A stretch of 64,000 nucleotides of DNA, taken from Bactrocera neohumeralis (taxonomy: Eukaryota; Arthropoda; Insecta; Diptera; Tephritidae). Positions 41,936 through 53,476 of this stretch are shown here, piece after piece (the stretch's first letter is position 1; every line of letters starts with the position of its first letter). A model generated the notes under the pieces. It ran no database searches. It had not been told where the DNA came from and saw only the letters and a list, made by a program, of their open reading frames with translations. Location of the stretch: the NCBI RefSeq assembly GCF_024586455.1, contig NC_065919.1, positions 40,772,839 through 40,836,838 of the forward strand, given 5' to 3'. The translations under genes were made by a program, and so were the position numbers.

Positions 41936-43105
41936 TTATTGAAGTGGATTGAAAAAACTTCTTGTATTATTCCCATTATTGGTTCGGGAGCGCTGATCCC
42001 ATTTATTACTGAAGGGTTTAAATATTTTTTTAATAAAGATATGATTGTCCTCGGAAAATTCTATTCCTGTTATAGTGTGACGGTGAATAGTTGGAAAAAC
42101 AATTTGAAATTTATAGCTTGATTCTGTAGACCAATTGGAAAATATCTGATTTTTGAAAACGTTGATAGGTACATCCACGAATTGAATCAAGTTTTGACCT
42201 GAACTGTCATCGCTATGCGTCATACCCGACATTGAATTTATTTGTTGCTGTGCTATAATTCTTGATAGTGCATCAGCCACTACGTTAGTTCGACTAGTTT
42301 TATGAAATATTTCGTGATTATACTCTTCTAGTTCTGCCTTCCATCGTTTCATTTTACTATTTGTATTTTTGTTGCTTAAAGCAAAAGTTAGGGGCTGATC
42401 TACCTCCTCTTTCTATCTTCCATTCTGTAAAGATTTTGATCTTAAAATTATTGATAGTTGTACAAAAAATTCCGTAGAGTGGATAATGCCCAGACAATGG
42501 CTAGCATTTCCTTCTCGTTTGCGGTAATGTTCCTCCGCCTTACTTAGAGTTCGCGAAATAAAAGAAATAGGCTTTCCACTTTGGGAAAGAACGGCACCAA
42601 TTGCAAAATTTGAGGCATCAGTTGTGAGCTCGAAATCGTTATTGTAATTTGGAAAAGATAAAATTACCTCATCCGAAACCAATGTATTTTTAACTTTCTG
42701 AAATGCTTCTTTAGCTTGTTCATTGAATTCAATCGGTACTTTTGCGGATTTGTTTTGTGAAATTCGGCCTTCATCGCCTCTTAGTAAGATTGTTAATGGC
42801 TTTGCTAATTTCGCGTAATCGCGAATAAATCTACGATAATAGCCGGATAGGCCTAAAAATGAACGCAATTCTTTAATATTTTTGTGTTCGGGAAAATTAG
42901 TAATTGCTTCTACCTTTTTTGGGTTAGTTTTAATACCCTCTTGTGATACTATAAATCCTAAAAATTCTACATCCTTTTGAAAAAAGTGACATTTGTCCAG
43001 TTGAATCTTCATATTTGCTTCCTCTAAAGTTTCGAAAACTTTGCGAAGATTCTGTAAGTGTTCTTCTTCAGATTTTCGGAATATTATGATATCATCTATA
43101 TACAC
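41936..43105 (-). pseudogene. Errantivirus-type RT C-terminus and RNase H
   Basis: The frame 43105-42413 begins at the RT active site (VYIDDIIIF, about 43090) and includes the thumb motif LGFIVSQEGIKTNP and LRSFLGLSGYYRRFI, then RNase H (LTTDASNFAIGAVLSQ). After a frameshift near 42400 the frame 42352-41936 holds the RNase H end (YNHEIFHKTSRTNVVADALSR). Confidence 0.92.
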
Positions 43106-43142
43106 AAAGCAAATCCTGCCTATATGTTCATGGAGGATATCG

Positions 43143-43493
43143 TCAAGTGTACGCTGGAAAATGGCGGGCGCATTTTTCAGCCCAAATGGTAGTTAAACTT
43201 TTTAATTTTCTATAATCGATCACTAACCTATACTGTTTATTTCCACTGGAATCGGGTCTTTTTGCCACGATCCACACAGGGGAATTATAGGGGGATCTGG
43301 ATGGTCTTATAATGCAATCGTTTAGTAGTTTTTCCACCTGTTTCTCTACTTCGCCTCTAAGCGATGCTTGATATGGATAAAACTTACTATATATTGGAGA
43401 ATCGGATGACGTTCTGATCTCTCCCACTACTTTGGTAGTATAAGTTAACCGTTCATCCGGTTCTGAAAATAAGTTAGGATGCTCTGTAACCAA
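43143..43493 (-). pseudogene. Errantivirus-type RT N-terminus, internally deleted
   Basis: The frame has SPIYSKFYPYQ, IIRPSRSPYNSPVWIVAKR and YRLVIDYRKL, the standard RT fingers. At about 43199 it joins, out of frame, to PFGLKNAPAIFQRTLDDIL, which normally lies some 60-70 residues later. The lost block holds the first catalytic Asp (TLDLASGFHQ-type motif), so the RT is dead. Confidence 0.9.
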
Positions 43494-43708
43494 TTTCTGT
43501 AGAGCTATTTTTTGATGGGAAGTAATGTTGTCATCGTGTATTTTGATAGCATTTACTGCATCTGTTTTTAATTATTTAATTAATATTTTTAAATTATTTT
43601 TAATTGTCAAGGTTCCCTCTCTAATGTTAATTACAGCATCTAGCTGCCGAAAGCTATCATAGCCCAAAATGCCATGAAAAGTTCTTAAAGGGGGTAGTAT
43701 AAAGAATT

Positions 43709-43906
43709 TTAAAGTTTCTGTTTGATTAAAAAGCTGTAAAAATGTTTTATTTCTATATCACCAGCAATAGTTTTCGCTAAAAATATATCTTTGTTTCCTT
43801 GTACTTTTTTTGCTAAATTGGGTTGAATATAATTCTGGCTGGGGCCAGTGTCAATTAAAAATTTGAATACTTCGCCGCTCTTCGTGCGGCATTCAAAGTA
43901 AGGCAT
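43709..43906 (-). pseudogene. Errantivirus-type aspartic protease
   Basis: MPYFECRTKSGEVFKFLIDT then GPSQNYI carries the DTG-type active site. The frame ends after 65 codons; the link to RT (43500-43700) is broken by stops such as one near 43575. Confidence 0.85.
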
Positions 43907-44063
43907 CGTAGAGCTTTTTAACCTAAAAAATGAATATCGCTATACCAAAATAACACCGGTCAACAAATAAAATATTTTTTATTGGGTTTCTGTTCTCATG
44001 CTTTGATTCTGATTCTAGACATTGAAAAACACTTAAATATTAATCTTTAGTTCTTTAATAGCC

Positions 44064-44510
44064 TTGACAGACGGCAGCGTTAATCCGGATTAACTGCGCA
44101 CTTAATCAGATGCGAGTTTGAAACTCTCATAAACAGCTCATTGTCCTTTTTATAATATTTTCAATGAAAATTGATAGAAGATAAACATTACGGTTGTTAG
44201 CCGACCAATTTTTACCAAACCATTTTTTATTACAAAAACATATAAACACATTATTTTTAAAACTGCATCACAACATAGAAGTTTTATTTATATTAAATTG
44301 AGAATTTGATAAACAGATGTCAGGGTTGCTTGTATTTCATTCACAATAGATGAAAATTGGTCATTTTTAACAATGTTGCCAACGAAAATCTCACAAACTC
44401 CCTAAAATTTTGAGAGTTATTTTTGGATTGAGCAACGGAGTTAGCTGTGGTAACTCCTGAATTAATCCCGAAAAATGCAATTAATCTGGTTTAACGCTGC
44501 CGTCTGTCAA
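44064..44510. mobile_element. MITE-like element inside the gag-protease junction
   Basis: The ends are TTGACAGACGGCAGCGTTAA and the inverse TTAACGCTGCCGTCTGTCAA, matching for about 20 bp exactly and further with mismatches (CCGGATTAA). Length is 447 bp, with no coding capacity. It interrupts the LTR element between gag (ends 44833) and protease (starts 43906). A target duplication is not obvious. Confidence 0.85.
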
Positions 44511-44832
44511 TGCTATAAGTTTGCTTTGGGCTGATCTACTTACATCGATAAGTATATTTGGGGTTTAATACGAGAGAGCTCATATGAGCATAAAAGAAAT
44601 ACAAAAAATATTCACTTTTAGACAGTAATTACTTGTTATTTTACATTTATATATTATTGTTTATCACACATCTTGAATAAAAAGGACTCTTGTATCTAAA
44701 ATAGAAAAATCAGTCATTTCTGCTTAAAATTCGAAAAATTGCTCTAATTTCTACGAAAGCAAACTTTAACCGGAAAAAAATTTTGTTTCGTTATTTTTGT
44801 CATAGGAGAAACTAAAATTTAACATGTAGATG

Positions 44833-46135
44833 TCAGACCCAAAAATCGTGTTGACCTGTGTAATCATTCAGATTATCTTCTGAGCCAGTGTTCGAGGTAG
44901 CGCTTGAAGTATTACTTATATGAAAATTGCGTTGTGCCTTTTGTGGCTTGAGATTTCTTTCAGAAGTGGTCTGTGGTGGCCTTTTGCCGAATAATTGATT
45001 ATTTTGAGGCCGGTTCATATAGTTAATGCGGCGCGAGCGCATAGTTTCATCTATCTCCATAGGCACCGGCGGTTTTGGGGGGCGCATAGGCGGTTGGTTA
45101 AAGTGTGTTTGTGCATTTAAGTTCCGATCAAATCTTTGATTTGGAAAGTTATGTGAAATAAGTTGTGGTTGGTTAAATTGTGTTTGTGCATTTAAATTCT
45201 GATTAGGTCTTTGATTAGGAAGATTTTGTGAAATAATTTTGTGGTTGTGGGTGTGGTAAGTAAGCAATTTCGGGGAAGAAATTTTGTTGGTTTACTTGCC
45301 TCCGAAAATTTCTTGAAGGTAAAGGTGGTGCAGTGTTTCGCTGCATCCCTCTACGATCCATATTGGTGTTGTGTGCGTACCGTGTGCGGAATCCCTGATT
45401 TTCCAACTTCAAGCACAAGTGTAATGCTTGGGGCAGATCCATTGGTTCCTTCATGATCAATAGCTTAGGCTTGTTTCTGTATGTGTGAGTAAGAAGATTA
45501 CGAGCCTCGCTATCCACCTCCATACAGCCTAGCTTATTAAGTATTAAAGATAAATTGGAATACACGGCCTGGTAAAATTCTTCAATTGACCTATTTCCCT
45601 GAACCAAAGAAGTCATTTGGTATTCTAGGGTGGATACATCACGCTTGTCGGCGTAATGTAAAGTTAGACACTTACAAATAGCACCCCAGTCTAAGAGTGT
45701 AATGTATGACTCAAGGGCAGCATCCGCGTTGCCGACGATTTTATTTCTTATCACGTTAAGGATTCCGTAGAATTTAGGTGTGCCCTTACACGCTTCGTAA
45801 ATATTTAATATTCGATTTACACTTTTTTCCACGAATTGAATTCGGCGGGATTTCCCGAGAATTCGCGTAAACATTTTACCACATCAGGTATCTTGTCTAA
45901 ATCGGTTTGGTCGCAAATGTCTGCTAAGGCCGCATTCAGGTTAAGGGTTGCCCTAACTATGCTGGGCCCTTGCCTGTTTAACACGTCTAAAGCTACCCTT
46001 CCTATTAGGTTTACGAGGTCATCCTCGTTTATTGTAACGTTAGCTGATCCTGAATTTCCTGCAGGATCATTCGCCCTGATTACTGGTGGACGAACCAGAT
46101 TATTTGGGTTCGAAATTGTTTATTTTGTTGTGTCT
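44833..46135 (-). pseudogene. Errantivirus-type gag, frameshifted
   Basis: The upstream part (about 46135-45836) reads in one frame with VRPPVIRANDPAGNSGSANV and a later [11 protein letters not shown] segment, the conserved Gag core. A frameshift near 45850 leads to the frame 45874-45215 ([40 protein letters not shown]), also typical of errantivirus Gag. The last part (45267-44833) is asparagine- and proline-rich with an imperfect repeat NQPQLISHNFPNQRFDRNLN-like. No zinc knuckle, as usual for errantiviruses. Confidence 0.85.
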
Positions 46136-46500
46136 GTTAAAGAGTTCGTTTCATATTTTTTCTCACTGTCCACTATTTACGTATCAGTTTCATTTCTACT
46201 TCAATAACGTTTCAGTTTTTGCACTTACAAATTAATGCTTAAAGGTTTTATTTCAATCTTAGTTTGGTAAAAAAAATATTTCACAATGTGGGTTTCATGT
46301 TCTTAATTAGTAATTATCACTTAACTTACAATACAATAACGACTTTCATTCTTTGCCTCTCGATATTGTTGGTTGTTAATATTGTTAAGGGGTCTGATCT
46401 CACACTAGCACAGTTGTTTTTATTATCACTCCACGTTCTCCGAAGAAGGATTCTTAACGCCTTTTGTTTTCCTTCGCGACGTAGGAGCTTATTTTAGCTC

Positions 46501-46508
46501 GGGCGCCA
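46501..46508 (-). promoter_or_regulatory. tRNA primer-binding site
   Basis: On the minus strand TGGCGCCCGAGC directly follows the 5' LTR. TGGCGCCC matches the 3' end of tRNA-Lys, the primer of gypsy-type errantiviruses. Confidence 0.8.
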
Positions 46509-46751
46509 GTTATGGGTTTACTTGTCGAAAGTAAAAATTATCTTCTTTTTCTGGTCTTACGACCTTTATTGTTAAACCGCTCTCTTAACTCTAAACTTAA
46601 CAAATTTTATAATTCTTATGGTAACTTAATGCGCTTGCAGTTCTGCTGACATCGGTTCCCACGTTCCGCTGGATTTCCAGAGAATCACGCCACACTTTGC
46701 GAGTAGAACGGATGCGCGTGTCTTTTGATTGCTTTAAATGTTATGCTAACT
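46508..46751 (-). repeat. 5' LTR of errantivirus-like element
   Basis: 244 bp, nearly the same as 37394-37675 but shorter through internal deletion. It would hold the promoter. Outside it the host repeat resumes with TATATA. Confidence 0.93.
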
Positions 46752-46972
46752 TATATAAATGATCCGTTTGACGAGAAAAGGCGAAGTCCGCTTGACTGTC
46801 TATCTGTCCGTCCGTCCATGCAAGCAGTAACTTGAGTAAAAATTAAGATAACTCGATGAAACTTGGTATGCAGGTTTCTAAGTACAAAAAAAAAGTTCGA
46901 GTTCGTAGATGGGCGTAATAGGACCACTGCCACGCCCACAAATTGCCATTAACCGAAAACTTATACACTAAT
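46752..46972 (-). repeat. GTCCGTCC-type interspersed repeat, split right part
   Basis: It contains GTCCGTCCGTCCATGCAAGC, AGTAACTTGAGTAAAAATTA and a GGGCGTAATAGGACCACTGC stretch, all also present at 48740-48960. It is the continuation of 37260-37393 across the LTR element insertion. Confidence 0.85.
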
Positions 46973-47452
46973 AGGGGTATTCTCTTGCTCTTGCAAAATC
47001 CTTGCACGGTGCACAAATTGCAGAATTTTCCACTTGGTTCAACGGCACAACAACAAATACACGCAGAAAATTATTTACAATGGATGTAAAATATGTCAGA
47101 CCAAAACCCATGTTTATTTTCGTGCAATGGCACGTAGAAATATAATTGCAACCCTGTTTTAGCTGTCATTTTACATAAAGACATATTATGCCGTTAAATA
47201 GTTGAGGGAGGTAAGTTTTGAATAGGTTTTATAATTTCTACTTAAATCATAAAGATTTGTTACAGTTTTTTGTTAAGAATGAATACAGAATGTGCGCCGA
47301 TTCACAATAGTCATTCTCAATAAATTGACCGAATCAGCCGTTCATATATCACTAGATTCTGCAATGGGTGCTCTCTTGGCCTTGAATATTTCAGTATAGA
47401 TTTTGCTTTTGTGCCATCGTGCTATCTAGCAGGAGCAAGAGAATCTCCCTAA
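46973..47452. mobile_element. MITE-like element with AGGG...TTCTCTTGCTC ends
   Basis: The left end AGGGGTATTCTCTTGCTCTT and right end GGAGCAAGAGAATCTCCCT are inverted. About 480 bp with no coding capacity. It sits in the right part of the split GTCCGTCC repeat. Confidence 0.7.
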
Positions 47453-48963
47453 TATATGTATAAAGCTGTAGTTTGGTGCAAAGGATTGGAATAGCAAGGG
47501 ACACTTGTGCGAAAAAAATTATGAAAAAGTGGGTGTGGCCCTCTAATAAGTTTAAAATAGCTATCTCCTAAACCACTGAAGCTGCAACTGCAAAATTTTG
47601 CTGGGTATAAATCTTATAACAACTTGTACCGGCATGTCAAAATGGATGAAATAGTAGGATAATCCGCTCACTCCCCGTATAACGGTACCGTTAAAAATTG
47701 CTAAAAGCCCGATAAACCAATAACTAAATACGCCAGAGACATTAAATTTTACCGCCGAAATGGTGAGAGAGATCTTTATGGAAGCCAGTGTAAAAATTGG
47801 ACGATGGGTGTGGCACCGCCCACTTTTTGGTGGAACCCATATCTTGGTACCCAATCAACCGATTTCGACAAAATTTAGTAGGAGGAATTTTTTTATATTT
47901 TTATATCACATTATGACAATGGACAAAATCAGACAACAACTACGCCTACTTATCATATAACACAATTTTTAATTCCACTTGATTGGTTCAGTTTGTAGTA
48001 AACAATTAAAAAAGCAATTTATACAACGGGATAAAACTTTGCACGAATAATGTCTTTAGTGTGTGCCACCTTATGACGAAAAGTTGTTGAAATCCAATAA
48101 AAACTGTTCAAGCCCCTAGGTACCAAATATTTAGACCCCAATACCTATAGTTGACCTTTGATCGAAAATGTCGGTCAATGTCTGGTTTATACAAGTATAA
48201 CTGATATTAAGGGATAATCATTCTCTTATGATGGTATGTCGGACAGTATTTTCTTTAGCCCCCATACACTTAATATAAAGATTTTCGAATTTCCGGGTGA
48301 CTTTGTACCGCATATATCGGCCTATACGTGAGTTATTCCAATGAAAATAAGGGAGCGTGTTTTGCTCATAACAGTGTATCTTTGTTCCTAAAATAAATAA
48401 AGTTGAGTGAAAAGTCAGGATTTTCGAACTTCCGTCTGATTTTACTCTATATGATTGGTTTTACTCCTTAAGGTATATCAAAATTGATATTATCATACAT
48501 ATCATAAAAACATTCATGATTTTGTAAGAATGTCTTTCAATCTGTTATTTTAAGCTCTTTGTTTCCTATTTTCAAATCGACAGGACCATGACATGGACAT
48601 AAACCAATATTTCTTTTTTACGGTATCCCATTTTATACTTTTGGAACCAGTTGCTACATAGTATTATAGTTTTGTTCACCTAGCGGTCGTACGTACCACC
48701 TAAAAAAATCAACATAGATATTGAGTTATATACATATACATATGTATATAAATTACCAGGATGACGAAAACACTTGAAATCCGGTTGACGGTCTGTCTGT
48801 CCGTCCGTCCGTCCATGCAAGCAGTAACTTGAGTAAAAATTGAGATAACTCGATGAAATTTGGTATGCAGGTTTCTAAGTACAAAAAAAAAGTTCGAGTT
48901 CTTAGGTGGGCGTAATTGGACCACTGCCCCGCCCACAAATCGCCATTAACCGAAAGTAACTTA
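47453..48963. repeat. Tandem pieces of GTCCGTCC/GGGCGTGG interspersed repeats
   Basis: It continues the repeat family with GTGGGTGTGGCCCTC (47529), GGTGTGGCACCGCCCAC (47807), and a second complete head-to-tail piece at 48633-48963 with the GTCCGTCC tract at 48800-48815. No genes are supported; scattered open frames are byproducts. Confidence 0.7.
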
Positions 48964-49149
48964 ACCGAGAGTAGAATTGTCAAAATTGTGTTAATGTGCA
49001 TGCTCCTGATGTGCGATAGAATTTTTAGCTGTGTTCATCGCTTCCTTTGGCTGTAGCGGACCGCTAAGTACGAGTATTAAAGAGCTTGGCGATTTTCGTT
49101 TTTTTTGAGAGAAGTGGATAAAAAATTTTGTTCATGAATTGTTGGCTAA

Positions 49150-49741
49150 TTACATTACTGTAACGTTGTCCCAGACACCATACTCGCCAGACTCGTTTCC
49201 GACAGTAAAACCTTCTTGGCTGTCAATCCCGCTTTGGCCACTGTTTGGGACGATTCACCGGACCTCAATCTCAACCGTTTTCGCTTGATATTGTCGTATG
49301 TGATCCATTTTTCGTCGCCAGTCACCATCCGCTTCAAGAATGGGTCGAGTATGTTCCGTTTCAGCAGCATATCGCAGGGGTTTGATCCGGTCCAGAAGGT
49401 TTTTTTTGCGTCAAATCATGCGGCACCCAAACATCAAGCTTTTTTGTGTATCCAGCCTTCTGCAGATGGTTTAAAATAGATTGGTGATTAACTCCCACCT
49501 TCTGGGCGATGCTTTCCATGATTTGATCGGTATTCGTCGTCACAGGTATTCCGCCGGCTGGCTTATTCATGGTGTCGTTTTCATCCGCTCTGAATCGTCG
49601 AAACCATTCTTCCGCAGTTCGAAGTGATAGAGTACCATCTCCGAAAACACCATTAATCTCACGGAACGTTTCTCTAGCGGATTTGCCTTTAACGAAGGAA
49701 AACTTTAAAATAGCGCGAATTTCGGCGTTAGTGAACTCCAT
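49150..49741 (-). pseudogene. Mariner transposase, N-terminal half
   Basis: From ATG at 49739-49741 the protein starts MEFTNAEIRAILKFSFVKG. It has the paired-domain-like helix-turn-helix of mariner (about residues 10-60) and the second DNA-binding segment (GVNHQSILNHLQKAGYTKKL). After a frameshift near 49365 the frame 49370-49155 gives LKRMVTGDEKWITYDN, the first catalytic Asp. Sequence beyond about 49240 does not follow the family, and the second and third Asp are absent. The C-terminal half is lost. Confidence 0.85.
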
Positions 49742-49933
49742 GTTTACACGTCTATAACTGTTGAACGCAATATCCAAACTAATCATGCGTAGCGTCGTTT
49801 TGTAGGTTATGTCAAGACCTTTCAAAGATACTATTGCCAGATACGAGCTCTGTAGCGCTTTATATATAGCCGCAAAATTCAAAAGACAAAATGGCGGAAG
49901 GGAGATAATTGACAATAATAAAATTAACTAATA

Positions 49934-50828
49934 CAAGGTGAGTTCCAACGTAAACAGGACTTAAAAAAACAGAACAAATGATTTTTTCGACAAAATCGAT
50001 TTATTTTATTCAAAATAAAAACCTTTTGCTTCAATACAGCTTTTTTCACGGTCCAAAAGCATGTCGAACGAGTGTTTTAGCTCGTTGGCCGGTATGGCTG
50101 CCAGTATACCGGTGCAAGCCTTGTGAATGGCCTCTACGTCTGCATAACGCTTTCCTTTCATGGGAAAATGCATTTTTCTGAAAAGGAAAAAGTCGCACGG
50201 TCCCATATCACCTGAATACGGGGAGTGGTTAGTGGTTTAAATGTGATTTTTGGTCAAATAAACCTCTTTAATGATGTCCTTCGAATGTTGGATTCTGAAC
50301 AATTTTTGGTCGTCAGTCAATTTGTGCGGAACAAACCGTGCACACACCTTTCGTAAGCCTAAATGTTCAGTCAAAATGCGATAAATCGATGTTTTGGAGA
50401 TGTTCAATTCCATTTTCATGAATTTCAATGATGATTTCGGCTGATTTTTGATGAATTCACGCACAGTTTTGATGGAATTTCCGGTGATCACGGATTTTTA
50501 TTGGCTCACATGTTGATCGTCATTTATGTCCTCACAACCACTGTGAAAACGGGATAGGCAATTATCGCCATAAACTTGTTTCATCAAATGAAATGTTTCG
50601 GTAAAAGTTTTACCAATTTTAAAACAAAATTTAATGTTGGCTCTTTGTTTGAAGCTCATTTTCGCACCGATAACATAAACATAATGACACTTTAAACGCA
50701 ATAACTTCACATTTAATCAATGAAATGTCATGAAATTCATACTGGACAATGGATAAACATCGACATATAGATGGAGCCACCAGGAATCGTTAGATTTAAA
50801 AGTCCTGTTTACTTTGGAACGCATCTTG
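49934..50828 (-). mobile_element. Internally deleted mariner
   Basis: The ends CAAGGTGAGTTCCAACGTAA and, inverted, TTACTTTGGAACGCATCTTG are flanked by TA (49932-49933, 50829-50830). Length is 895 bp, against about 1.3 kb for a full mariner. It lies only about 190 bp from the start of a different mariner fragment (49150-49741). Confidence 0.9.
50006..50710 (-). pseudogene. Mariner transposase pieces in deleted element
   Basis: N-terminus at 50660-50498 (MSFKQRANIKFCFKIGKTFT and VYGDNCLSR), then 50491-50237 (helix-turn-helix FMKMELNISKTSIYRILTEH, ending near KDIIKE), then directly 50206-50006, the C-terminus beginning at GPCDFFLFRKMHFPMKGKRY. Most of the catalytic domain between, including the first two Asp residues, is missing. 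An internal deletion joins position 50237 to 50206. Confidence 0.88.
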
Positions 50829-50830
50829 TA

Positions 50831-51639
50831 TTAACCCATAAATCGAGTTTGAATATGTTTCGATGATAGAGTTAAAAAAAACGAAATTTCCTGTTGTTTT
50901 TAGAATACAACTCGTAAACAGCTTGTAACACACACTTGTTGTCTAAAACCATGAAAGCCATATTCCACAAAAAATCAAGTAATCAACTCGAACAGTAAAG
51001 TTTGTATGCATGTATTTTCATCACCAGCACAAGGTTTTAAGAATATAAATAACATTTTATAGTACATATGTAAGTGAATAACTCTCAAAGGACAGGGCTA
51101 GCATAGGGTGGTCGTTTAATATCTCTAATGTATATTAATTTATCGTTAGTGGTTGCATTTTAGATTGGCGGTTGGTGACATGACGTATGGGGAATATTCT
51201 GCATAATTCGTATGTATGTGTACATAATGTACTATATATTTATCTCCGCGACACGCCCGTCTTTTATATAAAATTATCATTAATGATTTGGTGCCAGTTC
51301 TGCATATAAAGACCTTTTATTGAATGACGCTTTTTCCGGTAACCTCTGACTTGATAAATTTGTCTCTTTGTATAATAAATTACAATAGTAGTGTTATGTA
51401 TCGAGGTTTAACGGCGTATAATCATGCCTGGAAACGTGAGCAACCCTTGTGTAAGATACGGTAGCTAACCCGAATCGAGACGAGGGTCACGGCCAAAAGA
51501 GAGGAAGTTTCAGCGGAGACACTTTGACATTTTCGGTCTAAGAGTTCGCTGAAGTTTAATTGCAGCGTCTGTTCACCAGAGGTGCGACTGCGAGCGAGCG
51601 TTGGTCTTGAAACAAGCGTCTCGCTATATACATGCACCG
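50831..51639. other. No gene recognised
   Basis: Ordinary AT-rich sequence. The part at 51420-51640 may be the 5' untranslated region of the LINE fragment that follows. Confidence 0.4.
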
Positions 51640-52030
51640 GATGAAAAAGAAGCAATAGCCTCGGATGAAAGACCTCACTTTGGATGACGACCACAGCAAA
51701 CGTAATAAAGACTATGATCTAAGGGTATGCGCTTGGAATGTCCGGTTTATAAATTGTGAAAGTGCCGCTGCCGAGCTGGTTGATAAAAAATAAAAACTGA
51801 CGTTACCGCCGCCCAAGAAATTCGATGGACGGTGCAAAAACGGAGACGATTAGCTCCTTTTCGCCGAGTCCTGGAATTCATTCCGGTGAGAAGTAAAGTT
51901 CTCTCTCGACAAACAAAGTCAAAACTCTATAAGTTCTTTATGTTCTTGTGAAAGGTTTTGCAGAAGATGTACCATAATATACATATGCGCATTGGCAACG
52001 GCGAATACCGTCGATAGAACGAAGCTTCCT
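51640..52030 (+). pseudogene. LINE 5' fragment with endonuclease start
   Basis: DLRVCAWNVRFINCESAAAE (about 51715-51775) is the N-terminal motif of the AP-type endonuclease of a non-LTR retrotransposon (craniofacial development protein 2-like). It decays quickly, with a stop at 51787-51789. A later trace RIGNGEYRR near 51980 fits the same type of ORF. The rest of the ORF is not found on this strand. Confidence 0.55.
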
Positions 52031-53476
52031 TAAAGTTTTCTTTTCACAATTGGTTTATTAAAGTGGTTGAAAATTTCCGCATCTGGAAAAGACTGCATCC
52101 CAAAGGGGCTAAGTGTACTTTAAACTAAGGTACGATAAAAAGTATAATAAAGGAATAGTATAAAGGAGAATACGCAATGACATAAAGACATACAATTATT
52201 GTCACGATAATGTTATTAGTGATTGTGTCGGATAATTAAAATGCAGCTAAACTGTGAGAAGACTAAGTGAATGGCAACTTTTGACAAGTATCATATATTA
52301 GATCGTCAAAAATAATTTAACTTAAAAGCAGACGTCTCCTTTTTCCAATTCGTTTGTCTTCGATATTTCATAAATTAGTTGACCCAAATTCGCCTGGGTT
52401 TTGAAAGCTTCATCAAGAAATCTAGAAAATATATTTGAATTTCCTTTAGTCAAAAAGGCTGCTGATTTTAGTTTCTTAAGATCTTTGGTTAATGTCTTTA
52501 TTTATTCGATTTGCTCACTGAACAGCTTTACTTAAGCATATCTCTATGTATTTACTTAGTTGCAGTCTTATTTACTCATCATTATATAAATTATAGCATT
52601 TGCTACCGAAATAAAATCAGAAAACAATTAAATACTCATAAAGTACCACCCAAAGAATATAATGGTAATAAATTGTAATCAAAGAAACTATCGGGATAGA
52701 AGTGAAGTAATTATTATTACCATATATATTAAACACATACATAAGCCCCATTGCTTGTAATTTTTATATCAGCTCCGCGGCAATATGTACATTATTTGAT
52801 GTTAAGCAATTGCAGCATTCTGCATGTAAATACCGAGATGCTTGACAACGTAGCTAAAGAATCTGCGTTCATCAAATGTATCTTTACTATTGGCGAGACG
52901 TGGGCTTTTTAATATGACGAACTGAAAATCTAGCAAATTTGCTCCAAAAATGAGCCGAGATTCATAGCAAGTCTATGGAAATGGAGTCGGTGCCGACTTT
53001 TTAGAAGAAAGTTCATAAGTCACAAATTTCTACATGTACCCAGCTGCACTTAATATTTACAACCCATCGGTTATATTCTAGTGGGAAGATAGTCACCGAA
53101 ATTTTGATAAAATATAGCGTTACGTGTTACCTATCCAGCTATATAAAAAATATTTCCTGCATAACTACTGAACTTTATTTGTAAAAAGTAAATAAATTCA
53201 TAAGAAACGTGTTATTAATATAAAATTCACTAACAAAAGTAACCTGTATAATAAAATAGGAATATTGTGTGTATTGAGTTTTGTTGCACTGAAAATATAA
53301 CTCAAGCATTGCATTGCGCATTGTTAATTTTAATGCTGTTGAATTCCAGTTGCCTGAACTGCATTTTTTGTGGTAAGCATTATGCGGTCGAATGCTTGCA
53401 AATTCCACTTCACTTCTCTTCAATGTAACAGGTAACTTTGTACAATGTTTAAAGAATTTAAGAAAAATTTATAAAC
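52031..53476. other. No gene recognised
   Basis: A 1.4-kb stretch without supported coding, RNA or element structure. It is less repetitive-looking than its surroundings. Confidence 0.5.

Larger units (their letters stand above)
37394..46751 (-). mobile_element. Errantivirus-like Ty3/gypsy LTR retrotransposon, defective
   Basis: Two LTRs with AGTTA...TAACT ends, a TATATA target duplication (37388-37393 and 46752-46757), a primer site beside the right LTR and a polypurine tract beside the left LTR define a complete 9.36-kb insertion on the minus strand. Order is 5' LTR, gag, protease, RT, RNase H, integrase, env, 3' LTR, as in insect errantiviruses (an endogenous retrovirus group). RT and integrase have lost catalytic blocks, gag and env are frameshifted, and two other elements have inserted (37831-39895 and 44064-44510), so it is not functional. 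Confidence 0.92.

Noticed and set aside
49150..50828. One composite mariner
   Set aside because: Both fragments have their own, different N-termini, and TA-flanked ends bound only the second.
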